Positions 43,689-51,717 of a stretch of 64,000 nucleotides of DNA are shown here, piece after piece. The stretch spans positions 62,001 through 126,000 of the forward strand of contig NZ_FOWZ01000005.1 of assembly GCF_900115585.1 (NCBI RefSeq), read 5' to 3'. A program made the position numbers and the translations under genes. The notes beneath the pieces were generated by a model, which saw nothing but the letters and a program-made list of their open reading frames with translations, had not been told where the DNA came from and searched no databases. The stretch's first letter is position 1; each line of letters opens with the position of its first letter. Origin of the DNA: Qipengyuania nanhaisediminis (GTDB lineage: Bacteria > Pseudomonadota > Alphaproteobacteria > Sphingomonadales > Sphingomonadaceae).

Positions 43689-43716
43689 CTTGTGCCAAGA
43701 AAAACCGCACCTATAT
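43689..43716 (+). promoter_or_regulatory. Sigma-32-type heat-shock promoter of dnaK
   Basis: CTTG at 43689-43692, a 17-base spacer, then CCTATAT at 43710-43716 fits the alphaproteobacterial RpoH pattern (CTTG-N17/18-CYTATNT) at every defined position. A start site near 43723 would leave a leader of about 95 bases before the dnaK ATG. No CIRCE repeat is visible. Confidence 0.8.
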
Positions 43717-43817
43717 CGCTCGGGTAACACACCACTCGAATGAGCCGCCGACCGGTTCTGCCTCTCGTGGGGGACCAGACGCGCGGTGTCCAACAATGTG
43801 AAACTTATGGGGAAACC

Positions 43818-45743
43818 ATGGCTAAAGTAATCGGTATCGACCTCGGCACCACCAACAGCTGCGTCGCCGTGATGGACGGCGGCAAGCCGAAGGTCATCGA
43901 AAATTCCGAAGGCGCGCGTACCACGCCTTCCATCGTCGCCTTCACCAAGGACGGTGAACGCCTTATCGGTCAGCCGGCCAAGCGCCAGGCAGTGACCAAT
44001 CCGGACAACACGGTTTTCGCGGTGAAGCGCCTTATCGGCCGCCGTTTCGATGACCCGGTGACCAAGAAGGACACCGAGCTGGTCCCCTATGACATCGTCA
44101 AGGGCAAGAACGGTGACGCGTGGGTCAAGGCCGGCGGCGAAGAATATTCGCCCAGCCAGATTTCCGCTTTCATCCTCCAGAAGATGAAGGAAACCGCCGA
44201 GAGCTATCTTGGCGAAACGGTCGAGCAGGCCGTCATCACCGTTCCCGCGTACTTCAACGACGCGCAGCGGCAGGCAACCAAGGATGCCGGCCAGATCGCG
44301 GGTCTTGAAGTGCTGCGCATCATTAACGAGCCGACTGCGGCCGCGCTCGCCTACGGTCTCGACAAGGACGATGGCAAGACCATCGCAGTCTACGACCTTG
44401 GTGGCGGTACCTTCGACGTTTCCATTCTGGAAATCGGCGATGGCGTCTTCGAAGTGAAGTCGACCAACGGCGACACCTTCCTGGGCGGTGAAGACTTCGA
44501 CAGCGCAATTGTCGAATGGCTGGCCGACCAGTTTAAGAAGAAGGAAAACATGGACCTGCGGACCGACAAGCTCGCTCTGCAGCGCCTCAAGGAAGCGGCG
44601 GAAAAGGCCAAGATCGAGCTGAGCTCGGCCCAGACCACCGAAGTGAACCTGCCGTTCATTACGGCGCGCATGGAAGGTGGTTCGTCCACCCCGCTGCACC
44701 TTGTCGAAACGATCAGCCGTTCGGACCTCGAAAAGATGGTCGGCGACCTCATCCAGCGCACGCTCGAGCCGTGCAAGAAAGCATTGGCCGATGCCGGTGT
44801 CTCCAAGGACGAGATCGACGAAGTCATCATGGTCGGCGGTATGACCCGCATGCCCAAGGTGCGCGAAGTGGTCGAAGGCTTCTTCGGTTCCAAGCCGCAC
44901 ACCGGCGTGAACCCCGATGAAGTCGTGGCCATGGGTGCTGCCATCCAGGCGGGCGTCCTCCAGGGCGACGTGAAGGACGTGCTGCTGCTCGACGTGACCC
45001 CGCTTTCGCTGGGTATCGAGACGCTCGGCGGCGTGTTCACGCGCATGATCGACCGCAACACCACGATCCCGACCAAGAAAACGCAGACCTACTCGACCGC
45101 TGAAGACAACCAGCAGGCCGTGACGATCCGCGTGTTCCAGGGCGAACGCGAGATGGCTGCCGACAACAAGCTGCTCGGCCAGTTCGACCTCGTTGGCATT
45201 CCCGCCGCACCGCGCGGCGTGCCGCAGATCGAGGTGACCTTCGACATCGACGCCAACGGCATCGTGAACGTCAGTGCAAAGGACAAGGGCACCGGCAAGG
45301 AACAGCAGATCCGCATCCAGGCATCCGGCGGTCTGACCGACGCCGATATCGAGCAGATGGTCCAGGACGCGGAAAAGTTCGCGGACGAAGACAAGAAGCG
45401 CAAGGAAGGTGCCGAGGCCCGCAACCAGGCCGACAGCCTCGTCCACGCCACCGAGAAGCAGCTCGAAGAGCATGGCGACAAGATCGACGCTTCGCTGAAG
45501 AGCGAAGTCGAAGAGAAGGTTGCGGCGCTCAAGACCGCTCTCGAAGGTGACGATGCAGCAGACATCAACGCCAAGGCCCAGGACCTGTCGCAGAGCGCGA
45601 TGAAGATGGGTCAGTCGATCTACGAGCAGGAGCAGGCCAAGGCTTCGGCCGATGCTCCGAGCGAAGACGGCGGCGATGCCGGCAATGACGAAGAAGTCGT
45701 CGATGCCGAATTCTCCGAAGTCGACGAAGACGCGAAGAACTAA
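43818..45743 (+). CDS. dnaK: Molecular chaperone DnaK (Hsp70)
   Basis: ATP-dependent chaperone of the cytoplasm. The 641 residues are complete: [18 protein letters not shown] at the start, [20 protein letters not shown] near 140-159, [19 protein letters not shown] near 192-210, [19 protein letters not shown] near 339-357, then the peptide-binding domain with [16 protein letters not shown] near 394-409 and a helical lid ending in the acidic tail [14 protein letters not shown], which recruits co-chaperones. ATG at 43818 is the family start. A sigma-32-type promoter lies upstream and a hairpin follows before dnaJ. Confidence 0.98.
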   Translation: MAKVIGIDLGTTNSCVAVMDGGKPKVIENSEGARTTPSIVAFTKDGERLIGQPAKRQAVTNPDNTVFAVKRLIGRRFDDPVTKKDTELVPYDIVKGKNGDAWVKAGGEEYSPSQISAFILQKMKETAESYLGETVEQAVITVPAYFNDAQRQATKDAGQIAGLEVLRIINEPTAAALAYGLDKDDGKTIAVYDLGGGTFDVSILEIGDGVFEVKSTNGDTFLGGEDFDSAIVEWLADQFKKKENMDLRTDKLALQRLKEAAEKAKIELSSAQTTEVNLPFITARMEGGSSTPLHLVETISRSDLEKMVGDLIQRTLEPCKKALADAGVSKDEIDEVIMVGGMTRMPKVREVVEGFFGSKPHTGVNPDEVVAMGAAIQAGVLQGDVKDVLLLDVTPLSLGIETLGGVFTRMIDRNTTIPTKKTQTYSTAEDNQQAVTIRVFQGEREMAADNKLLGQFDLVGIPAAPRGVPQIEVTFDIDANGIVNVSAKDKGTGKEQQIRIQASGGLTDADIEQMVQDAEKFADEDKKRKEGAEARNQADSLVHATEKQLEEHGDKIDASLKSEVEEKVAALKTALEGDDAADINAKAQDLSQSAMKMGQSIYEQEQAKASADAPSEDGGDAGNDEEVVDAEFSEVDEDAKN

Positions 45744-45763
45744 GGCTCCTGATGAAAACCCCG

Positions 45764-45804
45764 ACCGCCATCGGTGCGAAATGCGCCGGTGGCGGTTGGA
45801 TTTT
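45764..45804 (+). terminator. Hairpin between dnaK and dnaJ (partial terminator)
   Basis: A stem of about 15 bp (45764-45778 with 45782-45796; ACCGCCA pairs with TGGCGGT, inner part GC-rich with a few G-T pairs) closes a very short loop, followed by TGGATTTTC. The T-run is weak, so it may end only part of the dnaK transcripts, keeping dnaJ lower than dnaK. Confidence 0.55.
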
Positions 45805-45821
45805 CAGCAGGCGGGATCATC

Positions 45822-46949
45822 ATGTCAGCTACTGAAATCGACTTTTACGAATTGCTCGGCGTCAGCCGGGACGCGGATGGCGCGACGATCAAGTCCGCCT
45901 ATCGCAAGCTCGCGATGAAGCATCATCCGGATCGCAATCCCGGGTGCACGGAGAGCGAAAACACATTCAAGGCGGTCAGCGCCGCCTATGAATGCCTCAA
46001 GGACCCTCAGAAGCGCGCGGCCTACGATCGCTTCGGCCACGAGGCCTTCACGCAGGGAATGCAGGGCGGGGGCGGCCACGGCCACCCGGGTGCCGACTTC
46101 GGCGATATCGGCGATATTTTCGAGACAATCTTCGGCAGCGCCTTCGGTGGCGGCGGCCGTGCACAGCCGCGTCGCGGGGCGGACCTGCGCTACGACATGG
46201 AAGTCACTCTGGAAGAGGCTTTCGAAGGCAAATCGACCGAGATCGAAATCGAAGTCAGCCGCTCGTGCGAAACCTGTCACGGCAGCGGCGCGACGCCGGG
46301 CACCCAGAAGCGGACCTGCAACTTGTGCTCCGGCCAGGGCAAGGTGCGTGCGAAGCAGGGCTTCTTCGTCGTTGAGCGACCCTGTCCCAATTGCCACGGC
46401 GATGGCGAGATTATCACCAGCCCCTGCAGGGACTGCCGCGGCGAAGGCCAGGTCGACGTTCCGCAGAAGATCGAAATCGACATCCCGCCGGGCGTCGATA
46501 CCGGCACGCGCATCCGCTTGTCGGGCAAGGGCGAAGCCGGACCGCGCGGTGCGGCACCGGGCGATCTCTACATCTTCGTCCATGTAAAACAGCATCCGAT
46601 CTTCGTGCGCGAAGGAACGACGCTGGCGACACGTGTGCCGATCAGCTTCACCAAGGCTGCTCTTGGCGGTTCGATCGATATCCCCGGCCTTGATGGCGAG
46701 GAAATCACCCTCGAGATCCCCGCTGGTATCCAGTCCGGCAGGCAGCTGCGTCAGCGCGGCGCGGGGATGCCCATTCTCCAGGGTCGCGGTCGCGGAGACA
46801 TGGTAGTGGAAATCGCCGTCGAAACCCCGACCAAGTTGAGCAAGCAACAGCGCGAAATCCTAGAGCAATTCCGCGATACGGAGACTGGTGACGAATGCCC
46901 CGAAAGCCGGGGTTTCTTCAACAAGATCAAGGATGTGTTCGGCGGTTAG
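45822..46949 (+). CDS. dnaJ: Co-chaperone DnaJ (Hsp40)
   Basis: Stimulates the DnaK ATPase and delivers substrates. The 375 residues show the J domain (DFYELLGVSRDADGATIKSA near 7-26, with HHPDRNPG holding the HPD motif), a Gly-rich linker (MQGGGGHGHPG), and four zinc repeats: CETCHGSG, CNLCSGQG, CPNCHGDG and CRDCRGEG, all near 148-215. The client-binding beta domains follow. Start ATG 45822 (MSATEIDFYE). Its TAG stop lies in a TTAG shared with the convergent patatin gene. Confidence 0.97.
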   Translation: MSATEIDFYELLGVSRDADGATIKSAYRKLAMKHHPDRNPGCTESENTFKAVSAAYECLKDPQKRAAYDRFGHEAFTQGMQGGGGHGHPGADFGDIGDIFETIFGSAFGGGGRAQPRRGADLRYDMEVTLEEAFEGKSTEIEIEVSRSCETCHGSGATPGTQKRTCNLCSGQGKVRAKQGFFVVERPCPNCHGDGEIITSPCRDCRGEGQVDVPQKIEIDIPPGVDTGTRIRLSGKGEAGPRGAAPGDLYIFVHVKQHPIFVREGTTLATRVPISFTKAALGGSIDIPGLDGEEITLEIPAGIQSGRQLRQRGAGMPILQGRGRGDMVVEIAVETPTKLSKQQREILEQFRDTETGDECPESRGFFNKIKDVFGG

Positions 46950-49261
46950 ACCAACCGCTCGAGGACTTCGGACTTTATCTGATCGAGGAGGCCGCGGGCA
47001 CATCGCCCTGCGGCCTCTTCTTCGTCCAAGATGGCAAGAAACGCCTTCTTCTTGAAACTCCTGACGACCAATTCGCCCGGAGCATGGTCTACAGTGGAAC
47101 AGACCAGATCGATCATCCGCTCCGCCCCATGCAGGCGCCCCCACAGGTAATCGTTCTCGCGATAGGACCTGCTGAAGAACGCACCGAAATTATAGAACTC
47201 GATGCCTCGAAGGGTTGCACGGGTCCCTCCTTCGCGGATGCTGCGCGCGTCGTCGGGACTGATGCGGTCTACCTTGACCGGATCGAATTCTGTGAAGCCT
47301 TCATTTCGCAGCAGCGGCAAGGTGGCGACGTCGTAAAACGGGAAACCGAGGTAGGCGAACAGCATCCGCCGTTTCAGATTGGCCGGCATCGCCTGTAGCG
47401 CCTCCGCCAACATCTCCTCCGCCTTGTCGTCGGTATCGATCAGCAAGCGCTTGCTTTCGATCATATCGAGCACGGTGCCTGGATCGCCGAGCACACTCTG
47501 TGCGACATCGTGAAACTCCTCTCCCAGCGAGGCGAGGCCTTCTTTCTCGAAATAGAGTGAGAGGATGGAATAGATCGCATCCCGGCCGTGTTCGAGAGCA
47601 TCGTCGGAAATCTCCGGATCGGCTTCCCAATCGCGCGCCAGCCTGCGGGCGAGCAGCCGCAAACGCCTGATGCGAAAACCGATATCGTGTTCGCGGAAGA
47701 AGCCGATCGCTTCGCTGGTCGCCCCGCCATTTCCGCTCGACAGCGTCGTGAGCCCGCGGCGCCGCAATTCCTCGCGCAAGACTTCTTCGACCGCGAGATG
47801 GTCGGGCAGGTGAAGCGAGGGCGCCGCGTCATACGCAAGCTTCGCCAATCGAGAGACGATACCGCTGAGCTTGGCCTGCGCGTAGGAATGGAAGGCGTAT
47901 CCCGCCTGCTCCGCCGCAGCCTGCTGCGCTTTCTGGCGCCAGGCCTTCAGGCGCTTGGGCGTCGGCCTGTCGAGGAACAGCGTTCGCCCGAACAGCCGTT
48001 CAACGGTGGCGTCGACTTCGGGCCGCAGCGCAGCGACGATCCGCTGCAATCGCTCCGCCTCGCGGCTCTGTTCGTCCAATTGTTCGAGGTTGTCCCGGAT
48101 GGGCTGTTCGCGCGGGATAGTCGAAAGCGAACCGAATATGGCCGAAAAGAACCCCACGTCGCGCGAAGCACGCTCGTCGCGCGAACCGAACCTGTCGGGC
48201 CGTGGGTCGACGTACACGAACCGGCGGTCGACCTCGCGCTGGGCGGGCCTGCCGCGCAGGGCGGCCATGGCTCCGCCGAAAGGCTTGTTCACCAGCACCG
48301 AACCGTCGATCAGCGAAACCGTATCGGTATCGCCGCGCATCACGTGGATGGGCATGATGGTGTCGAGAAATTCCTCGCGGCTAGCCCAATCGCGGCCACT
48401 GTCCTTTGCCAGCCGGTCGATCTCTTCAACCTTGAGGGGCGGGAAGGCGCCCGGAAAGCTCGCCGTAGCCCGCGCGGCAAAGACCAGCTCCAGCGGATTG
48501 GCGAGATCGCTTCCTCCCGTCCCCGGCACCCTGCTGCGCATCGAGATGGGCAGGCGGTGTTCGGTGTCCTCGACGACAGGCGGACTGTTGAGGCGAAGGA
48601 GCTCCAGATAGCCGTGAAAATCGGTCGTCGTGACAAACAGGTCGAGCGGATGACCGGGAGGCAGCAAGGGAGCCTCGACCGGCGCATCTGCCATGGCGCT
48701 GAAGGCGCGCTCGAGCAGTTTCGAGAAGCCGAGTCCGGAGAAGGGGGGCTCGAACCACCTCCCGCGGATCAGGTGCGATACCTTGCGCCTTACTTCCGCC
48801 CGCGTTTCCGGAGCGACTTCTTCCGCAATTTCGGTGCCCGGACGGCTCAGGATGAAAGTCGCCAGCGGCTGCGCCCAGAACTTGCCTCCGCGCCATCGCA
48901 GGCGGGCGTCGGGATCGGTCAGTTCATCGACATCGGCCACCTCCAGCCAGAGGTCGGTCAGGGGTTCCAGGCTTTGCCCGGAATGGATCGCCTGTGCGAG
49001 GAAGACGGCGTTGATCCCGCCCGCGCTCGCGCCGCTCATGATGTCGGGAATGATTCGCAGGCGGAGTTCGTGATCCTCCTCGATCGCGGCCAGCATCTCG
49101 CGATAGACCGCATCCACACCGGAGGAAGAGGGAGCACCCGAATGGTAATCGCGACTGGCCCGCGCAAGGTGCCACAATTCGCGTGTGACCCCGTGCATAT
49201 AGACCGCTAGGCTGACCCCGCCGTAGCAGACAAGCGCGATCCGTAGTTCTTTTTGCCGCAT
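46946..49261 (-). CDS. Patatin-like phospholipase (DUF3376 type)
   Basis: A large 771-residue patatin protein. The N-terminus is IALVCYGGVSLAVYMHGVT near 8-26, the oxyanion-like glycine motif. The nucleophile motif is SGASAGGINAVFLAQA near 76-91 (GxSxG), and the catalytic aspartate is in LIDGSVLVNKPFGGAM near 315-330. The long C-terminal part, with coiled and charged segments, is of the DUF3376 type found after patatin domains in proteobacteria. The family predicts hydrolysis of lipid acyl esters; the real substrate is not known. No signal peptide. radA starts 72 bases away on the other strand. Confidence 0.88.
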   Translation of the reverse strand: MRQKELRIALVCYGGVSLAVYMHGVTRELWHLARASRDYHSGAPSSSGVDAVYREMLAAIEEDHELRLRIIPDIMSGASAGGINAVFLAQAIHSGQSLEPLTDLWLEVADVDELTDPDARLRWRGGKFWAQPLATFILSRPGTEIAEEVAPETRAEVRRKVSHLIRGRWFEPPFSGLGFSKLLERAFSAMADAPVEAPLLPPGHPLDLFVTTTDFHGYLELLRLNSPPVVEDTEHRLPISMRSRVPGTGGSDLANPLELVFAARATASFPGAFPPLKVEEIDRLAKDSGRDWASREEFLDTIMPIHVMRGDTDTVSLIDGSVLVNKPFGGAMAALRGRPAQREVDRRFVYVDPRPDRFGSRDERASRDVGFFSAIFGSLSTIPREQPIRDNLEQLDEQSREAERLQRIVAALRPEVDATVERLFGRTLFLDRPTPKRLKAWRQKAQQAAAEQAGYAFHSYAQAKLSGIVSRLAKLAYDAAPSLHLPDHLAVEEVLREELRRRGLTTLSSGNGGATSEAIGFFREHDIGFRIRRLRLLARRLARDWEADPEISDDALEHGRDAIYSILSLYFEKEGLASLGEEFHDVAQSVLGDPGTVLDMIESKRLLIDTDDKAEEMLAEALQAMPANLKRRMLFAYLGFPFYDVATLPLLRNEGFTEFDPVKVDRISPDDARSIREGGTRATLRGIEFYNFGAFFSRSYRENDYLWGRLHGAERMIDLVCSTVDHAPGELVVRSFKKKAFLAILDEEEAAGRCARGLLDQIKSEVLERLV

Positions 49262-49333
49262 CGCCTAGGCTTGTGCACACTCCACGGCGCATTGGCAATT
49301 GCGTTCCGCAAATGTTCCGTCTAGCCAACGCCT

Positions 49334-50701
49334 ATGGCCAAACCGAAGAAACGCTATGTCTGTCAGGCTTGTGGCGGTGTTTCGCACCGCTGGCAGGGGC
49401 AGTGCGCTGACTGCGCGGAATGGAACACGCTGGTGGAAGATGCGCCGGCTACGGTGTTCTCGCTGAAGCACGACCTCTCCAGCGGGGGCAGGGCCGTCGA
49501 ATTCGTGGACCTCGACAAGCCGGGCGAAATGCCGGTGCGGCAAAAGACCGGTCTGGCCGAATTCGACCGTGCACTCGGGGGAGGCCTCGTTCCGGGCAGC
49601 GCGATCCTGATGGGTGGCGATCCCGGTATCGGGAAGTCGACACTGCTTTTGCAGGCCGCGGCCAAGGTGGCGCGGGAAGGGCACGGCGTCGTCTATGTCA
49701 GCGGCGAGGAAGCGGCAGGCCAGGTAAGGATGCGCGCGGCGCGTCTCGGCCTCTCGGATGCGCCGGTCAAACTCGCGGCGGCGACCGGTGTGCGCGACAT
49801 TCTGACCACGCTCGGCACGATGGAGCCGCCAAAGTTCCTCGTGATCGATTCCATCCAGACCATGCACTCCGACACCATCGAGGGCGCGCCGGGAACAGTC
49901 AGCCAGGTTCGCGGCTGTGCCTTCGAATTGATCCGTTATGCCAAGGAAAACGGTGTGGCACTGGTGCTGGTCGGCCATGTGACCAAGGACGGTAACATCG
50001 CGGGTCCGCGCGTGCTCGAACACATGGTCGATGTGGTCATGAGCTTCGAAGGCGAGCGCAGCCACCAGTATCGCATCCTGCGTGCGCTCAAGAACCGGTT
50101 CGGCGCAGTCGACGAGATCGGCGTGTTCGCCATGGCGGGGGAAGGGCTGGAAGAGGTCGAGAACCCTTCGATGCTGTTCCTTTCCGGCCGCGACCAGCAA
50201 ATGGCCGGAAGCGCGGTTTTCCCTGCGATGGAAGGTACGCGGCCCGTGCTCGTGGAAATCCAGGCGCTGATCGTGCGATTGCAGTCGGGTGCAACGCCTC
50301 GCCGTGCCGTGGTGGGTTGGGACAATGGTCGCCTCGCCATGCTGCTGGCAGTGCTGGAATCGCGCTGCGGGCTAAATTTCAGCTCCGCCGAAGTCTATCT
50401 CAACGTGGCAGGGGGTTATCGCCTGTCGGATCCCGCCGCAGACCTTGCTGTCGCAGCAGCCTTGGTGAGCGCGCTTGCGGACAAGCCCTTGCCTGACCGC
50501 AGCGTGTGGCTCGGCGAAATAAGCCTTTCGGGCGAAGTCCGTCCCGTCGCTCATGGCGGTATCCGGATGCGCGAAGCGGCCAAGCTCGGTTTCAAGGCCG
50601 GTTTCGGTCCAGCCGATGAAAAGACCGCTTCGTCAGACTTGGATTACAAGGGTTTGGGACAACTCGCCAACCTCGTTGACCGTGTCATGGCGACAGAATA
50701 A
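49334..50701 (+). CDS. radA: DNA repair protein RadA (Sms)
   Basis: RecA-like helicase that processes recombination intermediates. The 455 residues begin with a C4 zinc finger, Cys10, Cys13, Cys24 and Cys27, in YVCQACGGVSHRW and QCADCAEWN. Walker A is GGDPGIGKSTLL near 94-105, Walker B is FLVIDSIQTM near 170, the RadA-specific motif is LKNRFGAVDE near 252-261, and a Lon-protease-like domain ends the protein (SSAEVYLNVAGGYRLSDPAA near 351). cvpA begins 14 bases after its stop, so they are likely in one operon. Confidence 0.96.
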   Translation: MAKPKKRYVCQACGGVSHRWQGQCADCAEWNTLVEDAPATVFSLKHDLSSGGRAVEFVDLDKPGEMPVRQKTGLAEFDRALGGGLVPGSAILMGGDPGIGKSTLLLQAAAKVAREGHGVVYVSGEEAAGQVRMRAARLGLSDAPVKLAAATGVRDILTTLGTMEPPKFLVIDSIQTMHSDTIEGAPGTVSQVRGCAFELIRYAKENGVALVLVGHVTKDGNIAGPRVLEHMVDVVMSFEGERSHQYRILRALKNRFGAVDEIGVFAMAGEGLEEVENPSMLFLSGRDQQMAGSAVFPAMEGTRPVLVEIQALIVRLQSGATPRRAVVGWDNGRLAMLLAVLESRCGLNFSSAEVYLNVAGGYRLSDPAADLAVAAALVSALADKPLPDRSVWLGEISLSGEVRPVAHGGIRMREAAKLGFKAGFGPADEKTASSDLDYKGLGQLANLVDRVMATE

Positions 50702-50715
50702 ACCTCCCGCCGTCT

Positions 50716-51255
50716 ATGACGGGATTTGACTACATCGTTCTGCTTATCGTCGGGCTTGCAGCCATCGGCGGTTTTTCGCGTGGTTTCATGCAGGAAGTCC
50801 TGTCGCTGGCGGCCTGGGTACTCGCCGCGTTCGCGATACGCTTCCTCCACACGCCGCTCACGCTGGCGATGCAGGAAGTCCTCGGTACGGGCATTGCGGT
50901 CGCAGTCCTCGCCTTCGCCTTGCTGCTCCTCATACCCTATGCCGCGATGAAGGTCATTGCGAACAATGTCGGGGAAGGGTCGCGCAATTCCATCCTCGGT
51001 CCGATCGATCGCGTCCTTGGCTTCGGTTTCGGGGCGATCAAGGGTTTCGTGATCGTAGTGATCGCCTTCTCCCTGCTCGTACTGGGCTACGACAGCGTAT
51101 GGGATTACCGCGGCAGGCCGGCGTGGATCACGACGGCGGCGACGTACGAGTTCGTGGACGGCGGTTCGCGGACCATGGTGGAAGTACTGGCCGAACGCCG
51201 CGCCCGCCTGCTGGGCGAGGAACAGGCCGCAGAAGAAGCGGCTGAAGAAGAGTGA
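50716..51255 (+). CDS. CvpA family membrane protein
   Basis: A 179-residue inner-membrane protein like colicin V production protein CvpA. It has FDYIVLLIVGLAAIGGFSRG near 4-23, typical for the family, and three further hydrophobic segments near 29-48, 59-80 and 105-123. The tail is acidic and alanine-rich. The family affects envelope integrity and colicin V production in E. coli; the direct role is unclear. The stop overlaps the start of the IscU-like gene in GTGA. Confidence 0.88.
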   Translation: MTGFDYIVLLIVGLAAIGGFSRGFMQEVLSLAAWVLAAFAIRFLHTPLTLAMQEVLGTGIAVAVLAFALLLLIPYAAMKVIANNVGEGSRNSILGPIDRVLGFGFGAIKGFVIVVIAFSLLVLGYDSVWDYRGRPAWITTAATYEFVDGGSRTMVEVLAERRARLLGEEQAAEEAAEEE

Positions 51256-51680
51256 GCCGCCCGCCGGGAGGCGCGCTCTATTCGCCTGCATTCCTGTCGC
51301 TTGCAGTCGAGCTATCCCGATATCCCTTCGATGAGGATGCGCTGCATCAGGGTCAGGCTGTTTCGCGCACCTGCGGCAGTTCGATCCGCATCTCGTTCGA
51401 AGAGGGCTTCGGGTCAGTCGGCCTCCAAGTGACCGCCTGTGCGGTCGGGCAGGCCGCGGCCGCGATTTTCGCCCGTCACCGCAAGGGCAAGGACCCTGCC
51501 GACATGATGTCTATGCCGGATGCGATAGGACACTGGCTGGAAGGCACCTCCGACATGCCCCAATGGCCAGACCTTGAACTGCTCGAGCCTGCACTCGCCT
51601 ATCCGGGGCGTCATGGGGCCATTCTCCTGCCGTGGAGAGCGGCGGTCGATGCGCTAGGCAAGGCAGGCGGCACTCGCTAA
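51252..51680 (+). CDS. IscU/NifU-like iron-sulfur scaffold protein, third cysteine absent
   Basis: A 142-residue protein with the IscU/NifU N-terminal fold. The first cluster cysteine is in RTCGSS (Cys41) and the second in TACAVGQAAAAIFA (Cys63). At the third position, where IscU has HCSILAEDA, it has RHGAILLPWRA, so the cysteine is missing, and the conserved Asp after the first cysteine is a Ser. It may bind a cluster differently, or act in another way. The start is GTG 51252, coupled to the CvpA gene. No other isc or suf gene is nearby. Confidence 0.75.
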   Translation: MSRPPGGALYSPAFLSLAVELSRYPFDEDALHQGQAVSRTCGSSIRISFEEGFGSVGLQVTACAVGQAAAAIFARHRKGKDPADMMSMPDAIGHWLEGTSDMPQWPDLELLEPALAYPGRHGAILLPWRAAVDALGKAGGTR

Positions 51681-51717
51681 ACCTCCGCGTATAACAGGAC
51701 AATTGGGGAGTAGGGCA

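Noticed and set aside
43639-43817. A CIRCE operator before dnaK
   Set aside because: No TTAGCACTC-N9-GAGTGCTAA or close variant is visible in this interval or before hrcA.
43635-45473. A 612-residue minus-strand frame opposite dnaK
   Set aside because: dnaK antisense frames are often open, and some old databases list them as proteins. There is no independent support here.
47588-49210. A 540-residue plus-strand frame opposite the patatin gene
   Set aside because: It mirrors patatin codons, has no domain and no ribosome site. The minus-strand patatin motifs are clear.
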